This document shows, piece after piece, positions 45,725 to 55,296 of a DNA stretch of 64,000 bases. Position 1 is the stretch's first letter. Every line of letters starts with the position of its first letter. The notes beneath the pieces are model-generated. The model saw only the letters and a program-made list of their open reading frames with translations, was not told the origin of the DNA and searched no databases. Where the stretch lies: the NCBI GenBank assembly GCA_021604005.1, contig BQIV01000003.1, positions 1 through 64,000 on the forward strand, read 5' to 3'. The DNA is from Nitrospirales bacterium. GTDB taxonomy: Bacteria > Nitrospirota > Nitrospiria > Nitrospirales > UBA8639. The position numbers and the translations under genes are program-made.

Positions 45725-46147
45725 CTAAGGGGCTGGCGTTTGAGGCGGGGTTTCCTGCTGAATAACAAAAAAGTCTTTTTTGGTGATGAATTGGCCATTG
45801 GCATGGAGTTGGAACTCATAGCGGCCGGGTCCTGGGAACACAAGAGCCGAAATGTTGAGACCAAAGTCATGGGTTTCGAGGCGATTTTGAATCGTAATGG
45901 GTGAAAGGGCTCCCTTCCCCACTGTTTGGTTTTTGTCGAGATAGATGAGCGCAATCTCAAATTGATACTCCCCCTCCGCGTCATTGAGACAAAAGTAGAC
46001 GCCCATTTGCGGATGTTGACAGGGAAAGGTCTTTGCCCACAGGTGTGTGAAGGCACCGATAATACTCTTCTTTCCGGTCAAACTGTCAATAATGATGGTG
46101 TCGCAGACTAAAAAGGCCTGTACGCTTGGTTTCACGATGTCGGTCAT
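45725..46147 (-). CDS. Conserved hypothetical protein, DUF6941-like
   Basis: A 140-aa beta-rich protein without signal peptide. It opens VKPSVQAFLVCDTIIIDSLTGKKSIIGAF and contains YFCLNDAEGEYQFEIALIYLD and PGRYEFQLHANGQFI, a pattern found in small conserved proteins now grouped as DUF6941 (assigned from memory). The C-terminal tail is proline-rich (QETPPQTPAP). The function is unknown. It stands alone between the SDR and the CPBP-like gene. Confidence 0.7.
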   Translation of the reverse strand: MTDIVKPSVQAFLVCDTIIIDSLTGKKSIIGAFTHLWAKTFPCQHPQMGVYFCLNDAEGEYQFEIALIYLDKNQTVGKGALSPITIQNRLETHDFGLNISALVFPGPGRYEFQLHANGQFITKKDFFVIQQETPPQTPAP

Positions 46148-46264
46148 AGATTGGGAATCCTTGTACTCTTAAAACACACCTTTAACGGAAGCAGATTACC
46201 ATACAATGTTCCGTTTCTCTGCGCTAGTTTTTATACGATACGTTTGGATTCGAATCGCCTCGTG

Positions 46265-46975
46265 TTATGTGAGTGCACATTTCATCCAGACATACAAGAC
46301 CATCACTTCTATCGCGTGAGCCGCGATGACGGCATACAAGTTGTTGAATCGTACCCACATCCACCCCCATATCACGCCATCCCAGACGGCGATCCAATGC
46401 AGGTGTCGAAATGTTCCCACCATAAATGGATCAAAAGCAAAGAGCAGTGCAGAGAGAAGAATAGCGATCGTAGAGTTGAGAAGTCGAGTGTGTGGGAGAC
46501 GAATCGTTATGAGTGTCATGAGTCGGCCGAGCAGGAAGCCTCTGAAATTGCATTCGACGGCAATGGCGATAGCTGCGATGACCCATGGAAGCATCAAGAC
46601 TGTTGGAGCAAGAGCATGGGGTGTTTGCGTGAGAAAGGTGATGTCTTGCCCTAAAGCTGGAACGATATTGAGGATGATGAGTGAATTTCCAATGCCTAAG
46701 AGAAGGCCAACCATGCAGCCCCATCGTAATCCAATCCATAGCTGGGTCGCTTGTAGACCTAACCGGACGCTGAGTTTGTCGTTTGCGCAAGCCCAGATGC
46801 CTAATCCGATATAGGCCAGTATTTGCGACAGAAACTGTACAATGGTGTGTTTTTGAATGGAAGATGGAAAAAGATAAATGAGGATAGTGCCGGCAATAGG
46901 CAGGAGGGCAAGGCTTGACCATTTTTCTGTTTCCATGTGCATGCGGGTGGGAAGGTCGTTAGGAGATACACGCAT
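46265..46975 (-). CDS. CPBP-like (CAAX-protease-related) membrane protein
   Basis: The 236-aa protein has about seven hydrophobic segments. The AIAVECNFRGFLLGRL segment resembles the EExxxR motif of CPBP intramembrane metalloproteases but has only one glutamate, and the later IAAHAIEVMVLYVW carries a candidate histidine motif. The family also contains catalytically dead members linked to bacteriocin immunity or membrane sorting. The assignment is moderate and activity is uncertain. It is downstream of the exporter genes, 28 bases after the permease stop, but reads as the end of that minus-strand series. Confidence 0.6.
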   Translation of the reverse strand: MRVSPNDLPTRMHMETEKWSSLALLPIAGTILIYLFPSSIQKHTIVQFLSQILAYIGLGIWACANDKLSVRLGLQATQLWIGLRWGCMVGLLLGIGNSLIILNIVPALGQDITFLTQTPHALAPTVLMLPWVIAAIAIAVECNFRGFLLGRLMTLITIRLPHTRLLNSTIAILLSALLFAFDPFMVGTFRHLHWIAVWDGVIWGWMWVRFNNLYAVIAAHAIEVMVLYVWMKCALT

Positions 46976-47002
46976 TCGTCGAGAAACCGTGGGTCTTCTC
47001 CC

Positions 47003-48226
47003 CTATTGGTAGCGGAGTGCTTCAGCCGGGTCGAGTTTTGAGGCTTTGATTGCGGGGTAGAGGCCAAAGAAGACACCCACAATGACGGCAAAGGAAAAGG
47101 CAATAACAATCGCGGGTGGTCGAATCACCGCTCCCCAATCTCCTCCGCCAGGCATAGCTTGTGCCACAACATCCCCAAATCCGTAAGCCAGGACAATTCC
47201 CGTAAATACGCCAATGAGCCCTCCCACGACGCTAATCGTCACCGACTCAATGAGAAATTGCAGGAGGATATCTTGCCGTCTCGCCCCAATGGCTTTTCGG
47301 AGGCCGATCTCTCGTGTCCGTTCCGTCACTGTAACCAGCATAATGTTCATGATGCCGATGCCGCCCACAACCAGCGCCACGACAGCGATGCCGCCGAGGA
47401 CCATGCGAAATGTCCAGATGGTGCGGTCCACCGCGTTCAGAAAGTCTCCTTGATTGCGGACGCGGATATCGTCGACTCCATCATGCCGTTGAATCAGAAA
47501 CGCATGGAGTTGCTTCATTGTAGGGTCCATCATCTCTCGTTTCGGTACGTGAATGACCATTGACTGTAACGTGTCGGTTCCTTGGAAACGCCGGATGGCC
47601 GTGGTCACGGGAATAAAGATCATGTCATCGTAATTTGATCCATATACGATGCCTTTAGGCTGCATGACTCCGACTACGGTCAATCGTTGAGTCCCGATGT
47701 TGACTTCTTTGCCGACCGCCGATTCACTCCCAAACAAGCGTTCGGCGACATCCTTTCCTAACACCACGATCCGTTTCCATTCGTCAATGTCTTCTTTGAA
47801 AAGGAAGCGCCCTTGAGCGGCTCGAAAGTTTCTGGCTTCGGCGTATTCAGGCGTGGTTCCCGTAATCTCTCCGCTGAAATGCCGGTTGCCCGCTTTGATT
47901 TGTTGTTCAAACTCGACGCGAGGGACGACATGAAGGTGAGGGAATTTCTGACGAATAGCCAACGAATCATCATAGTCCAACCCAGTTGATCGCCCTTTAA
48001 ATAATCGTTGTTCTTCGGCGGTTAAGGATTTTTTCCAGACAAACAGCAGATTGGTTCCAAGTCGTTCAATGGAACTCACGAGCCAGAGTTGACCGCCTTC
48101 CACGATAGCAATCATCGTGATGACCGAGGCGACGCCAATAATTACTCCAAGCATCGTGAGTGCTGACCGAAGCAGATTGGCCGATAAATTTCGAAAGGCG
48201 TCAAGGATAATGGCATGGAACAGCAT
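47003..48226 (-). CDS. MacB-type ABC transporter permease (FtsX-like)
   Basis: A 407-aa permease with one N-terminal membrane helix (LLRSALTMLGVIIGVASVITMIAI), a large periplasmic MacB_PCD domain (about 60-260) and three C-terminal helices with the FtsX motif (GGIGIMNIMLVTVTERTREIGLRKAIGA). The start is ATG 48226, because the upstream frame lies in the ATPase gene. It pairs with the ATPase just before it. The separate ATPase and permease differ from the fused E. coli MacB. This is a mechanotransmission-type exporter for peptides, lipoproteins or small molecules. Confidence 0.92.
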   Translation of the reverse strand: MLFHAIILDAFRNLSANLLRSALTMLGVIIGVASVITMIAIVEGGQLWLVSSIERLGTNLLFVWKKSLTAEEQRLFKGRSTGLDYDDSLAIRQKFPHLHVVPRVEFEQQIKAGNRHFSGEITGTTPEYAEARNFRAAQGRFLFKEDIDEWKRIVVLGKDVAERLFGSESAVGKEVNIGTQRLTVVGVMQPKGIVYGSNYDDMIFIPVTTAIRRFQGTDTLQSMVIHVPKREMMDPTMKQLHAFLIQRHDGVDDIRVRNQGDFLNAVDRTIWTFRMVLGGIAVVALVVGGIGIMNIMLVTVTERTREIGLRKAIGARRQDILLQFLIESVTISVVGGLIGVFTGIVLAYGFGDVVAQAMPGGGDWGAVIRPPAIVIAFSFAVIVGVFFGLYPAIKASKLDPAEALRYQ

Positions 48227-48236
48227 AGTTGGTATG

Positions 48237-48956
48237 TTACGGCACGATGGCAGGCCCCAGAGAGGAGGCGCGATCATCGGTGACGATTTTCCCATCGGCT
48301 AAACCAAGGCGACGTTCGGCTTGAGTGGCGATATCCCGGTCGTGGGTGATCATGACGATTGTTTGCCCGTGTTGATGGAGTTGATGAAACATCGTGAGAA
48401 TATCGTGTCCGGATTGACTGTCTAAATTGCCGGTTGGTTCGTCGGCAAGGACAATGTCCGGTTGATTGACTAGGGCTCGTGCAATGGCGACCCGCTGTTG
48501 TTGTCCTCCTGATAATTGATTCGTGTAATGATGCGTCCGGTTTTCCAGGCCGACTTGCTTGAGAAGTTCGAGGGCGCGATGCCGTTGTTCGTCTCGCGAA
48601 AATCCTGCATAGAGCAACGGTAATTGCACATTTTCCAAGGCGGTTTTTCGAGGCAGAAGGTGGAAAGTTTGAAAGATAAATCCAATTTTTCGATTTCTAA
48701 TCTTTGTCAATTCATGATTGGATAAGGTATGAATCACATCTCCGTCGAGCCGATATTCACCATTGGTTGGACGATTTAAGCATCCTAAGATGTCGAGTAA
48801 CGTGGTTTTTCCGCTTCCAGATTGACCGACAATCGCAACAAATTCCCCGCGGTTAATAGTAAAGCTGACGAGATCCAGCGCCTGCACGTCGATTTCTCCG
48901 GCTCGATACACTTTACTCACCTGTTCCAATTCAATGAGGGGCGCGGGTTGCCGCAT
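48237..48956 (-). CDS. MacB/LolD-type ABC transporter ATPase
   Basis: The 239-aa protein has Walker A GQSGSGKTTLLD, signature LSGGQQQRVAIARAL, Walker B VLADEPTGNLD and the H-loop MITHD. It belongs to the MacB/LolD/FtsE group. It begins four bases after the MacA-like gene and ends 10 before the permease gene, giving a three-gene MacA-ATPase-permease unit. Confidence 0.94.
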   Translation of the reverse strand: MRQPAPLIELEQVSKVYRAGEIDVQALDLVSFTINRGEFVAIVGQSGSGKTTLLDILGCLNRPTNGEYRLDGDVIHTLSNHELTKIRNRKIGFIFQTFHLLPRKTALENVQLPLLYAGFSRDEQRHRALELLKQVGLENRTHHYTNQLSGGQQQRVAIARALVNQPDIVLADEPTGNLDSQSGHDILTMFHQLHQHGQTIVMITHDRDIATQAERRLGLADGKIVTDDRASSLGPAIVP

Positions 48957-48960
48957 GCCC

Positions 48961-50103
48961 TTACCGTTGAGAGGATTGAGGGTTGTCGATGGTTGGCATG
49001 ACGACGTTGTCTCCCTCTACAAGTCCGTCTGTAATGACCGCGTGCGATTCCGTTCGAAACGCCACTTGGACTTTGCGCGGCGCGGGTGTGCCGTTGACCA
49101 TGACCTCGACGATATCATCGCCTCGCTCGGCTTGAAGGGCTTCGAGAGGAACGGTTAAGACGTCATCAAGCGACTCCGTAACAATATCCACATTGGCGGT
49201 CAGCATCGGGCGGAGGTCTGGCGTGGGATTTTCAATGGCAATCGTGACTTCATAGGTGACAATATTCTCTTCTTGAAGCCCTTGCGTTGAGATATTCGTC
49301 ACCGTTCCGTGAAACGATTCGCGTAACAATGCATCAAGTCGGATATCAACGGGTTGTCCAACCTTGACGCGGGCAATGCTCACTTCGTTGATTTTTGATT
49401 TAACCACCATTTGACTCAAGTCGGACACGCGCATGAGAACGGTGCCGCCGCCGAATGTGGCTGTCCCGGATGTGATGATTTCTCCAGGTTGCACCAGGAC
49501 TTCGAGGATTGTTCCAGATGATGGAGACTTGAGTTGAAATTCTTCCGGACGGGTGGGGGACAGTTGTTTGGTCAGATAGCGTTGGTACAACACTTGATTG
49601 CTACCAAGTGCCAGAAGCAGTTGCCGTTCGGCTAGTTCTAATCGAACCAGGGTTCGACGATGCTCTTGTTCAGCTGCCTCCAACTCTTTTCGTGCGATAA
49701 AGCCTTTCTCAAAGAGTGCGTGCATCCGTACACGTTCGCGTCTGGCTTTGTCGACATTGATACGTTCTTCTTGAATCGCCGCACGAAGTTGTGCAACCTG
49801 TCGAGCTTCACGTGGCTCTTGGATAATGATCGCAAGTAGTTGTCCGACTTCAACACGTTGTCCTGGCGTAACCAGTAGTTGTGCGACTTCTCCTGAAAAC
49901 TGGGATTTAATCTCAACAGTCTTTGAGGGTTGCAGAGTCCCGGTTTCGGAGACTCGTGTCGTGATGGATCCTTTGGTGACCGTCACCAGGTGAGGAGCTG
50001 TGGGGGATGTGTCGGCGGTTCCAGATAGCGGAGAAAGCACCCAGGTCAGCGCCCCGGCACCTAGAGCCAACAATAGTAAAAGGACAAGAGCCCAGCGCGT
50101 CAT
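48961..50103 (-). CDS. MacA-like periplasmic membrane-fusion protein
   Basis: A 380-aa RND/ABC adaptor. It has an N-terminal membrane anchor (WALVLLLLLALGAGALTWVL), the lipoyl half-motifs (VEIKSQFSGEVAQLLVTPGQRV ... LKSPSSGTILEVLVQPGEII), a coiled-coil hairpin (about 105-175) and a beta-barrel domain. It should join the inner-membrane ABC pair to a TolC-type outer-membrane channel, which is encoded 220 bases upstream on the same strand. Confidence 0.93.
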   Translation of the reverse strand: MTRWALVLLLLLALGAGALTWVLSPLSGTADTSPTAPHLVTVTKGSITTRVSETGTLQPSKTVEIKSQFSGEVAQLLVTPGQRVEVGQLLAIIIQEPREARQVAQLRAAIQEERINVDKARRERVRMHALFEKGFIARKELEAAEQEHRRTLVRLELAERQLLLALGSNQVLYQRYLTKQLSPTRPEEFQLKSPSSGTILEVLVQPGEIITSGTATFGGGTVLMRVSDLSQMVVKSKINEVSIARVKVGQPVDIRLDALLRESFHGTVTNISTQGLQEENIVTYEVTIAIENPTPDLRPMLTANVDIVTESLDDVLTVPLEALQAERGDDIVEVMVNGTPAPRKVQVAFRTESHAVITDGLVEGDNVVMPTIDNPQSSQR

Positions 50104-50325
50104 GATGTTAACAATTCACATTTCTGCATGGAAAAGGAGAAAGTTCATGGAACCCTTTTGATGACCGGTACTGTATAGTACCAAGCCGGGAGGACTTGAG
50201 GGAATGGAGGGTTAGCGTAAAGAGACGAAGAACTGACTCAATATGCTACGTGCACAATGAATAATTCGAAATAATACGTGTCTATCCGGAATATCTGTTC
50301 ATGTTGCATTCGGCCTTTTCGGCTT

Positions 50326-51909
50326 CTATTGCAACACGATGTGATATTCATCCAATGCGGTAGCGGTTACACGGCGAAGGTTGGCTAGAGATTGATTGTA
50401 GTCTACAATTGCACGTTGTTCATTGCCACGTGCGACGGCTACGTCGCCTTGGAATTCAAGGACGACACGGGTCGTACTCAAGCCTAGTTGAAATCGTTCT
50501 TGTTCGGCTTGGAGTTGCTTTTCGGCGAGTTTTCGAGCAGTTTGCGTCGTGCGGATACGCTTGAAATCGGTTTTGACTCGACGAACGGCCTCTTTGGTAT
50601 CGATGATGACTTGGTGGCGAGTCCGTTGTAGCAACGCTTTGGCCTGATTTGCCTCAAGCACTCTTCGATTATATTGGCTCTGGGCTGAACGATTGCCGAG
50701 GGGGTAGCTCAAGATGAGTCCTCCCCCAATATTGTAAAAATCTGAACTGGAAGTCCGGTCAAGCGTATCGTGTGGCCTTTTCCCCAGCCCGCTCAGCCCG
50801 ACGCCTCCTTCGAAAGACAGACTGGGCAAGAGTTGATTTTTGGCTAAGGTGGTGTTGAGGGTCCCCGTTTCAATATTTTTTTGGGCTTGTAAGACTTCCG
50901 GCCGTTGTTTAAGTGCCAAGTCAATCTCTTGACGCAGGGTTCTTGTGTTTGCCTCTTGTATCGGGGTGTCCGTTGCTAGGACGACTATGTTTTGGCGCAA
51001 GGCTTCTTCGGAAGGACTAAATAGTCGACGAAGTTGATCTTCTTGATCGCGTACGGCTTTTTGTGCCACTAATACTTGTTCGACTCGGCTGGCCACGCCA
51101 GCTTGCGCTTGTAAAACTTCCACTTCAGCCATCACGCCGGCTCGAACTTTGGCGCGATTGGTGGCGAATAACTCCTGGGCGGCCTTGAGGGTGGCTTTGG
51201 CCACTTTTTCATTTTCTCGGGTAAAGACCAATTCCCAGTATGTGTGCTCGACTTCCTTAATCACCGTTAAGACCTGGTCGACAAACACATGATGTTCCGT
51301 AGTCGCGGCATTGCGGGCAATGCGGATTTGCGTCTTGTTAATGTCGACTCCGAAGTTGCGAAGTAATGGTTGGGTAAGGTTGAGCGACAGGGTATTGGTA
51401 TACGACGGATTGAACAAAAACCCCGTTTGTCCTGCGACGGAGTTTCTGTTCGTATCGAAGGCTAGATCGAGTATGCCACCCGAGTACAGTTTTTGATTCA
51501 ATCCGAGCCGGACACGCATGTCATTTTGATCGATAATATCCGGTTCAGAACCGGCGGAGACGCCCCCGAAGCCGAAGATGGGGCGATTGAGCGGAGTCAC
51601 ATTTCGATCATACTGTCCGGAGAGTTCGACTGTGGGGTCAAACTGAGCTTGTTGTAGCACAATATCGGTCAATCGAACATCGCGTGCTTGACGGCCAACC
51701 GTAATATCCAGATTACTGTCCAAGGCTCGTAAGACGGCTTCTTGGAGTGAGAGGGTTTCGACCGGTTCGGGGTCGATGAGTGCGGTAAGAGGCGTTTGAG
51801 CCAGCGTTATCTGGCTGAAGCCCATCGTTGCGGTAAAAAGAATAGTAAGGCTAATGTGTGTTGTCCGGATTATGAAGGCAAGGCTCCATCCCTGAAGGTG
51901 TGACGGCAT
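50326..51909 (-). CDS. TolC-family outer-membrane efflux protein
   Basis: A protein of about 527 aa with two OEP repeats: LSLQEAVLRALDSNLDITVGRQ near the N-terminus and EIDLALKQRPEVLQAQKNIETG in the middle. It has the long coiled-coil helices of a TolC trimer and ends with a short LRRVTATALDEYHI helix. The chosen start MPSHLQGW... gives a signal peptide ending in LAQ; an open frame continues to 52218 but runs into the divergent gene, and no strong Shine-Dalgarno supports any start. It completes a tripartite exporter with the next three genes. A GTTGC...GCAAC nested hairpin overlaps its end (about 50303-50333). Confidence 0.88.
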   Translation of the reverse strand: MPSHLQGWSLAFIIRTTHISLTILFTATMGFSQITLAQTPLTALIDPEPVETLSLQEAVLRALDSNLDITVGRQARDVRLTDIVLQQAQFDPTVELSGQYDRNVTPLNRPIFGFGGVSAGSEPDIIDQNDMRVRLGLNQKLYSGGILDLAFDTNRNSVAGQTGFLFNPSYTNTLSLNLTQPLLRNFGVDINKTQIRIARNAATTEHHVFVDQVLTVIKEVEHTYWELVFTRENEKVAKATLKAAQELFATNRAKVRAGVMAEVEVLQAQAGVASRVEQVLVAQKAVRDQEDQLRRLFSPSEEALRQNIVVLATDTPIQEANTRTLRQEIDLALKQRPEVLQAQKNIETGTLNTTLAKNQLLPSLSFEGGVGLSGLGKRPHDTLDRTSSSDFYNIGGGLILSYPLGNRSAQSQYNRRVLEANQAKALLQRTRHQVIIDTKEAVRRVKTDFKRIRTTQTARKLAEKQLQAEQERFQLGLSTTRVVLEFQGDVAVARGNEQRAIVDYNQSLANLRRVTATALDEYHIVLQ

Positions 51910-52194
51910 ATTGTTTGGCAAATACGAAGCAGCTGCTGGCTGTATAAACCGAAATGATGGCCTCACGGTATTAATGGTGTGGGATAACCTATCAAACCAA
52001 TCGGGTGGCATGCAAACTACTGAGGGCGGAAAGAATAGCAAGACTATTACGTGATTGTGCGGTGTCTTCGCATTGATTCCTAAATTTTCCATGCTCTTGT
52101 GAATCGGACTCGTAAATTCGTAAAATCTTTCTACATTTTCCATCATCCTGTTTGATTTGATGATCTCATTGTTTTGTGAGAGGTAAGGAGTCGT

Positions 52195-53028
52195 ATGAAC
52201 GTGTTGACCATTATGCATTCAGCAATTTCGCCAAAGTTCCGTTGTCGCGATGCCCACCGGAAATTTCGAGTCGGCAAACGGCAGCTCGTGATTGGGTTTG
52301 TAGCGGTATTGTATAGTTTGTCAGGATTTCCATCGGTCTGGGCGAACCAAGACGATGGTCCTCGTGAGCTACCCAAACCAAAAATTAAAACGACGGAGCC
52401 GTTGTTTAAAGACTGGAATTTTGACAAAGAACCGACGGGCTCCCCCCCCGGAGGATTTGTCAGTGGTTCGGCCAATGGTGTGAAAGACGGCCAATGGGTC
52501 GTGGCCGATGAGCCATCCGCGCCATCTCAGGCGCGAGCGGTTCTGCAGCACTCCGATTGTGCCGATGCATCGTGTTATCAGGTGCTGCTTGACGATAACA
52601 CGGAGGTCACCTATGTCGACGTCTCGGTTCAGATGAAACCGATGGCGGGGCAATCGTCCGGGAAGGCCGGGGTTGTGTTAGCGGCCAAGGACCATAAGAA
52701 TTTTTATGCGGCGGTGATTACTCCGGAGGCCAATACCGTGGAGGCGTTGCTTGTACGCGATGGAAAAGCAACGGTGTTTGGCCAGCAGCCTATCACATTG
52801 GAAGAGGGTGGTTGGGCGTCGCTTCGCGTTCAACGAAGTCCGATGATGAGCCATGATCTCTTTAATGTCTTTGTGAACCAACGGATGTTGCTTTCGCTTT
52901 CAGATTCTACGTTGAAAGAAGGTAAGGTGGGCTTGATCACGTGGGGGCGTGGGGCGTTTGCCTTTGATAATTTTCGTGCGCAGGAGGCCTTGACGAATCT
53001 CCCGATTTCTCGACCTCCGGCATATTAA
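52195..53028 (+). CDS. Secreted LamG/DUF1080-like protein
   Basis: The 277-aa exported protein has a long N-terminal leader with a hydrophobic segment (QLVIGFVAVLYSLSGFPSVWA, cleavage about residue 51). The mature domain (about 70-270: DWNFDKEPTGSPPGGF..., ending GKVGLITWGRGAFAFDNFRA) has the jelly-roll pattern of 3-keto-disaccharide hydrolase/LamG-type domains that bind or act on glycans. AAGGAG precedes the ATG. It is divergent from the TolC gene. A catalytic role is not proven. Confidence 0.75.
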   Translation: MNVLTIMHSAISPKFRCRDAHRKFRVGKRQLVIGFVAVLYSLSGFPSVWANQDDGPRELPKPKIKTTEPLFKDWNFDKEPTGSPPGGFVSGSANGVKDGQWVVADEPSAPSQARAVLQHSDCADASCYQVLLDDNTEVTYVDVSVQMKPMAGQSSGKAGVVLAAKDHKNFYAAVITPEANTVEALLVRDGKATVFGQQPITLEEGGWASLRVQRSPMMSHDLFNVFVNQRMLLSLSDSTLKEGKVGLITWGRGAFAFDNFRAQEALTNLPISRPPAY

Positions 53029-53173
53029 ATGTGAAAAGAGCCAATACGGCCGGCCTTGTTTGTGGGAAGAGTTGCGAAGATGATGTTCGCAAGCATCATA
53101 TGTGAGCAATAAGACGTTTACCCGATTGATGTCACATTCTGCGAGCACAACGTGGCGAGTGATGTGACGCGTG

Positions 53174-53842
53174 CTAGCTACGTTTTTTGACTAATTTGTA
53201 GACATAGCCTATCTTTTTTTGTCCTCCCGTGGCTTTACGCAGGGCGTAGTCAAGAGGAATCTCCTCCACGGAAAAGGTGAAATGTTCTTGGAAATGAAAC
53301 TTGATTGTTCCCAATCCCAGGCGGTTGGGATCGCAAAATATTCCCCGTCCTCCTGGCTTCAGTGCAGACTGTAAAACATGAGAAATTTCCGGTAAGTTCT
53401 TTTCGTCATAAAACACTTCACTGCCTAATACGATATCGTAACGATTCCCCAGATTGATCGGGTCAAACCAATCCAAGGTGCATGTGTCGAAGTCTGTAAT
53501 GTTGTTTAATTGACATGTTTCCTTAATCCCTTCAAGGGTTACGGGAACCATGTCTGAAAATGTCATTGACGCGCCGAGCTGAGCTGCGACGATTCCGGCT
53601 AATCCCACGCCGCATCCAATTTCCAGAATCCTGTGTCCTTGTAATGTGTGTGGGAAAAATTTCGTGATCAGGAATTCCGATAAGCCCACTTCCGACGGCC
53701 AGATTCGATCCCAGTAGCCCCATCCAAGCGACTCGTCGTCTCGTTTATCTAACGGCGTTTCATCTGAAATGTCCCGTTTCGTTTTAATGACGACAGGAAT
53801 GTCTCCGAGCTGAGAAAGCGGAATGGTTTTTGTATGACTCAA
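53174..53842 (-). CDS. Class I SAM-dependent methyltransferase
   Basis: The 222-aa enzyme has motif I ILEIGCGVGLAGIVAAQLGA (about 70-89), an acidic motif II (MTFSDMVP) and VLGSEVFYDEKNL in the position of motif IV. The opening ETPLDKRDDESLGWGYWDRIWPSEVGLSEFL is like the METTL20/FAM86-type protein lysine methyltransferase group. The substrate is unknown, but a protein lysine is possible by similarity. Confidence 0.82.
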   Translation of the reverse strand: MSHTKTIPLSQLGDIPVVIKTKRDISDETPLDKRDDESLGWGYWDRIWPSEVGLSEFLITKFFPHTLQGHRILEIGCGVGLAGIVAAQLGASMTFSDMVPVTLEGIKETCQLNNITDFDTCTLDWFDPINLGNRYDIVLGSEVFYDEKNLPEISHVLQSALKPGGRGIFCDPNRLGLGTIKFHFQEHFTFSVEEIPLDYALRKATGGQKKIGYVYKLVKKRS

Positions 53843-53908
53843 GGAGCAATCCTCATAACTACTGACGTTATCGAATCACTATGTACAATGAACTGAGCGC
53901 AACGTAAT

Positions 53909-54232
53909 CTATGGTTGCTTACCCTCCGCAAGTTGGGTGTCGACAAATGCCAGGATTTTTTCGGCGTCCTCAAGCAGACCATCAGTGATATTCATCCCAA
54001 GGGCCAGTTCCTCATCGTCCAAGGTGTCAGCTAATCCCTGATTTTGGAGGAAATTGACATCCCAAAAGACAAGCCCGATGTTTTCTTGTTGCCCATCAAT
54101 CGTCGCAATGGCATTGATATTATCGCCGTGCTCCGTAGGAGTACTGACAAACGAGGGCGTCACACCTTTTTCTTTCGTACGTTGAAGGAACTCCATAAAC
54201 GTCTTTATTCGTTTTAAACTTGTCATATCCAT
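53909..54232 (-). CDS. Small acidic hypothetical protein
   Basis: A 107-aa acidic soluble protein. The first half is basic helical (SLKRIKTFMEFLQRTKEKG) and the second has NIGLVFWDVNFLQNQGLADTLDDEELALGMNI. No domain is recognised. CAGGAGG seven bases before ATG 54232 supports the start. It lies upstream of the methyltransferase gene on the same strand with 66 bases between them, so co-transcription is possible. Confidence 0.65.
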   Translation of the reverse strand: MDMTSLKRIKTFMEFLQRTKEKGVTPSFVSTPTEHGDNINAIATIDGQQENIGLVFWDVNFLQNQGLADTLDDEELALGMNITDGLLEDAEKILAFVDTQLAEGKQP

Positions 54233-54653
54233 TACTCGTCCTCCTGAAGCAGACTGTATTTAAAATGTTTGTAGTATTCAATCATGGACATCTCAAACAA
54301 GGTGTCGCACTTTAGCGCCCGGGACAGGCTTCTCCGTTTCGGCATCGATAATATGAGTTTTCAAGGCATCACAACTCTCAGAGGGAAACAATGTGACCAC
54401 TATTCAGTAACATGAATGCGATCCGTGGAATAGTCATTGTCTTGTTCATTCTTTCTACATTGTCAATAAAAGATGGACTGGCTAACTTGAAATTCCTCAT
54501 GTGGGGTAATGAGTAAATGTAACAGAACGCCACGTGGGCTGCATGTACTATTACTGCAAAGATGATGATCTATCGTTGTCAAATTTTGACAAAGACCATA
54601 TAGGGTAGTATGATTTTTTCATACTATGAAGGTTTGCTAAGGAGTCACTGATT
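54233..54653. other. Intergenic region holding the third TA promoter
   Basis: No gene is seen. Its right end contains the promoter and two palindromic operators of the RHH/PIN pair. Confidence 0.45.
54576..54625 (+). promoter_or_regulatory. Strong promoter with two palindromic operators, RHH/PIN pair
   Basis: TTGACA (54586-54591), 17 bases, then TATGAT (54609-54614). The -35 lies in TTGTCAA-att-TTGACAA (54576-54592), and the -10 lies in AGTATGA-ttttt-TCATACT (54607-54625). Both are perfect 7-bp inverted repeats. Two operators over the two promoter boxes suit repression by an antitoxin dimer. Confidence 0.75.
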
Positions 54654-54890
54654 ATGGGTGTAACGGTTAAAAAAACTATTTCGTTACCACGTCAACTTGC
54701 CAAGGAAGCTGAGGACATTGCTCGAACTGAAGGAAAGACCGTCAGTGCGGTGATGCAAGATCTGTTACGCACGACACGAGCTGTGCGTCTTAAAAAGGGG
54801 CTACGTGATCTTCAGGGGTATTGGAGCCAAAAGGCAAAAGCGAAAGGTATTTTAACTGAGAAAGATCTTGAGCGATTGCTTAAACGGTGA
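54654..54890 (+). CDS. Ribbon-helix-helix (CopG-like) antitoxin
   Basis: The 78-aa protein has an RHH N-terminus (VTVKKTISLPRQLAKEAEDIARTEGKTVSAVMQDLL), the dimeric DNA-binding fold of CopG/MetJ-type repressors, and a basic C-terminal arm for the toxin. AAGGAG precedes the ATG. The stop overlaps the GTG start of the PIN gene. Confidence 0.88.
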   Translation: MGVTVKKTISLPRQLAKEAEDIARTEGKTVSAVMQDLLRTTRAVRLKKGLRDLQGYWSQKAKAKGILTEKDLERLLKR

Positions 54891-55288
54891 ACGTTGTCTT
54901 TGATAGTAACATCTTTATCTCTGCGACTCTTACACCTGGAGGAAAAGCAGAGCAGGCGATCCAACATATCATTGAAGGAAGAGATCATCTACTTCTTTCA
55001 AAGGACATGATTGTAGAGATATTAGATGTTCTCGCTCAGAAGTTTAGTCGAGATCAAGAAGAGCTTGCTCGTGTTGCTGTCTACCTGTCTGAACTTGGCG
55101 AATTGGTCAAGCCTGTGCGTCGGCTCAAAGTTTTGAATGATAACCCCGACAATCGTATCTTGGAATGTGCGGTTGAGGGTCATGCCGGGCGTATTGTGAC
55201 CGGTGATCAAGTCATGCTTGAATTAGGACAGTACAAAGGGATACAGATCGTCAGTTTGAGGGAGTATCTTGAGAATAGAGAATCGTAG
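54887..55288 (+). CDS. PIN-family toxin (COG1569/TIGR00305-like)
   Basis: The 133-aa product starts with GTG inside the antitoxin stop (GTGA). It opens VVFDSNIFISATLTPGGKAEQ, the hallmark of the putative TA toxin family TIGR00305. The PIN acidic residues are D6, the glutamate in MIVEILDVL, the aspartate in NPDNRILECA and D in IVTGDQVML. It is a likely endoribonuclease neutralised by the upstream RHH protein. Confidence 0.9.
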   Translation: MNVVFDSNIFISATLTPGGKAEQAIQHIIEGRDHLLLSKDMIVEILDVLAQKFSRDQEELARVAVYLSELGELVKPVRRLKVLNDNPDNRILECAVEGHAGRIVTGDQVMLELGQYKGIQIVSLREYLENRES

Positions 55289-55296
55289 TTCCCAGC

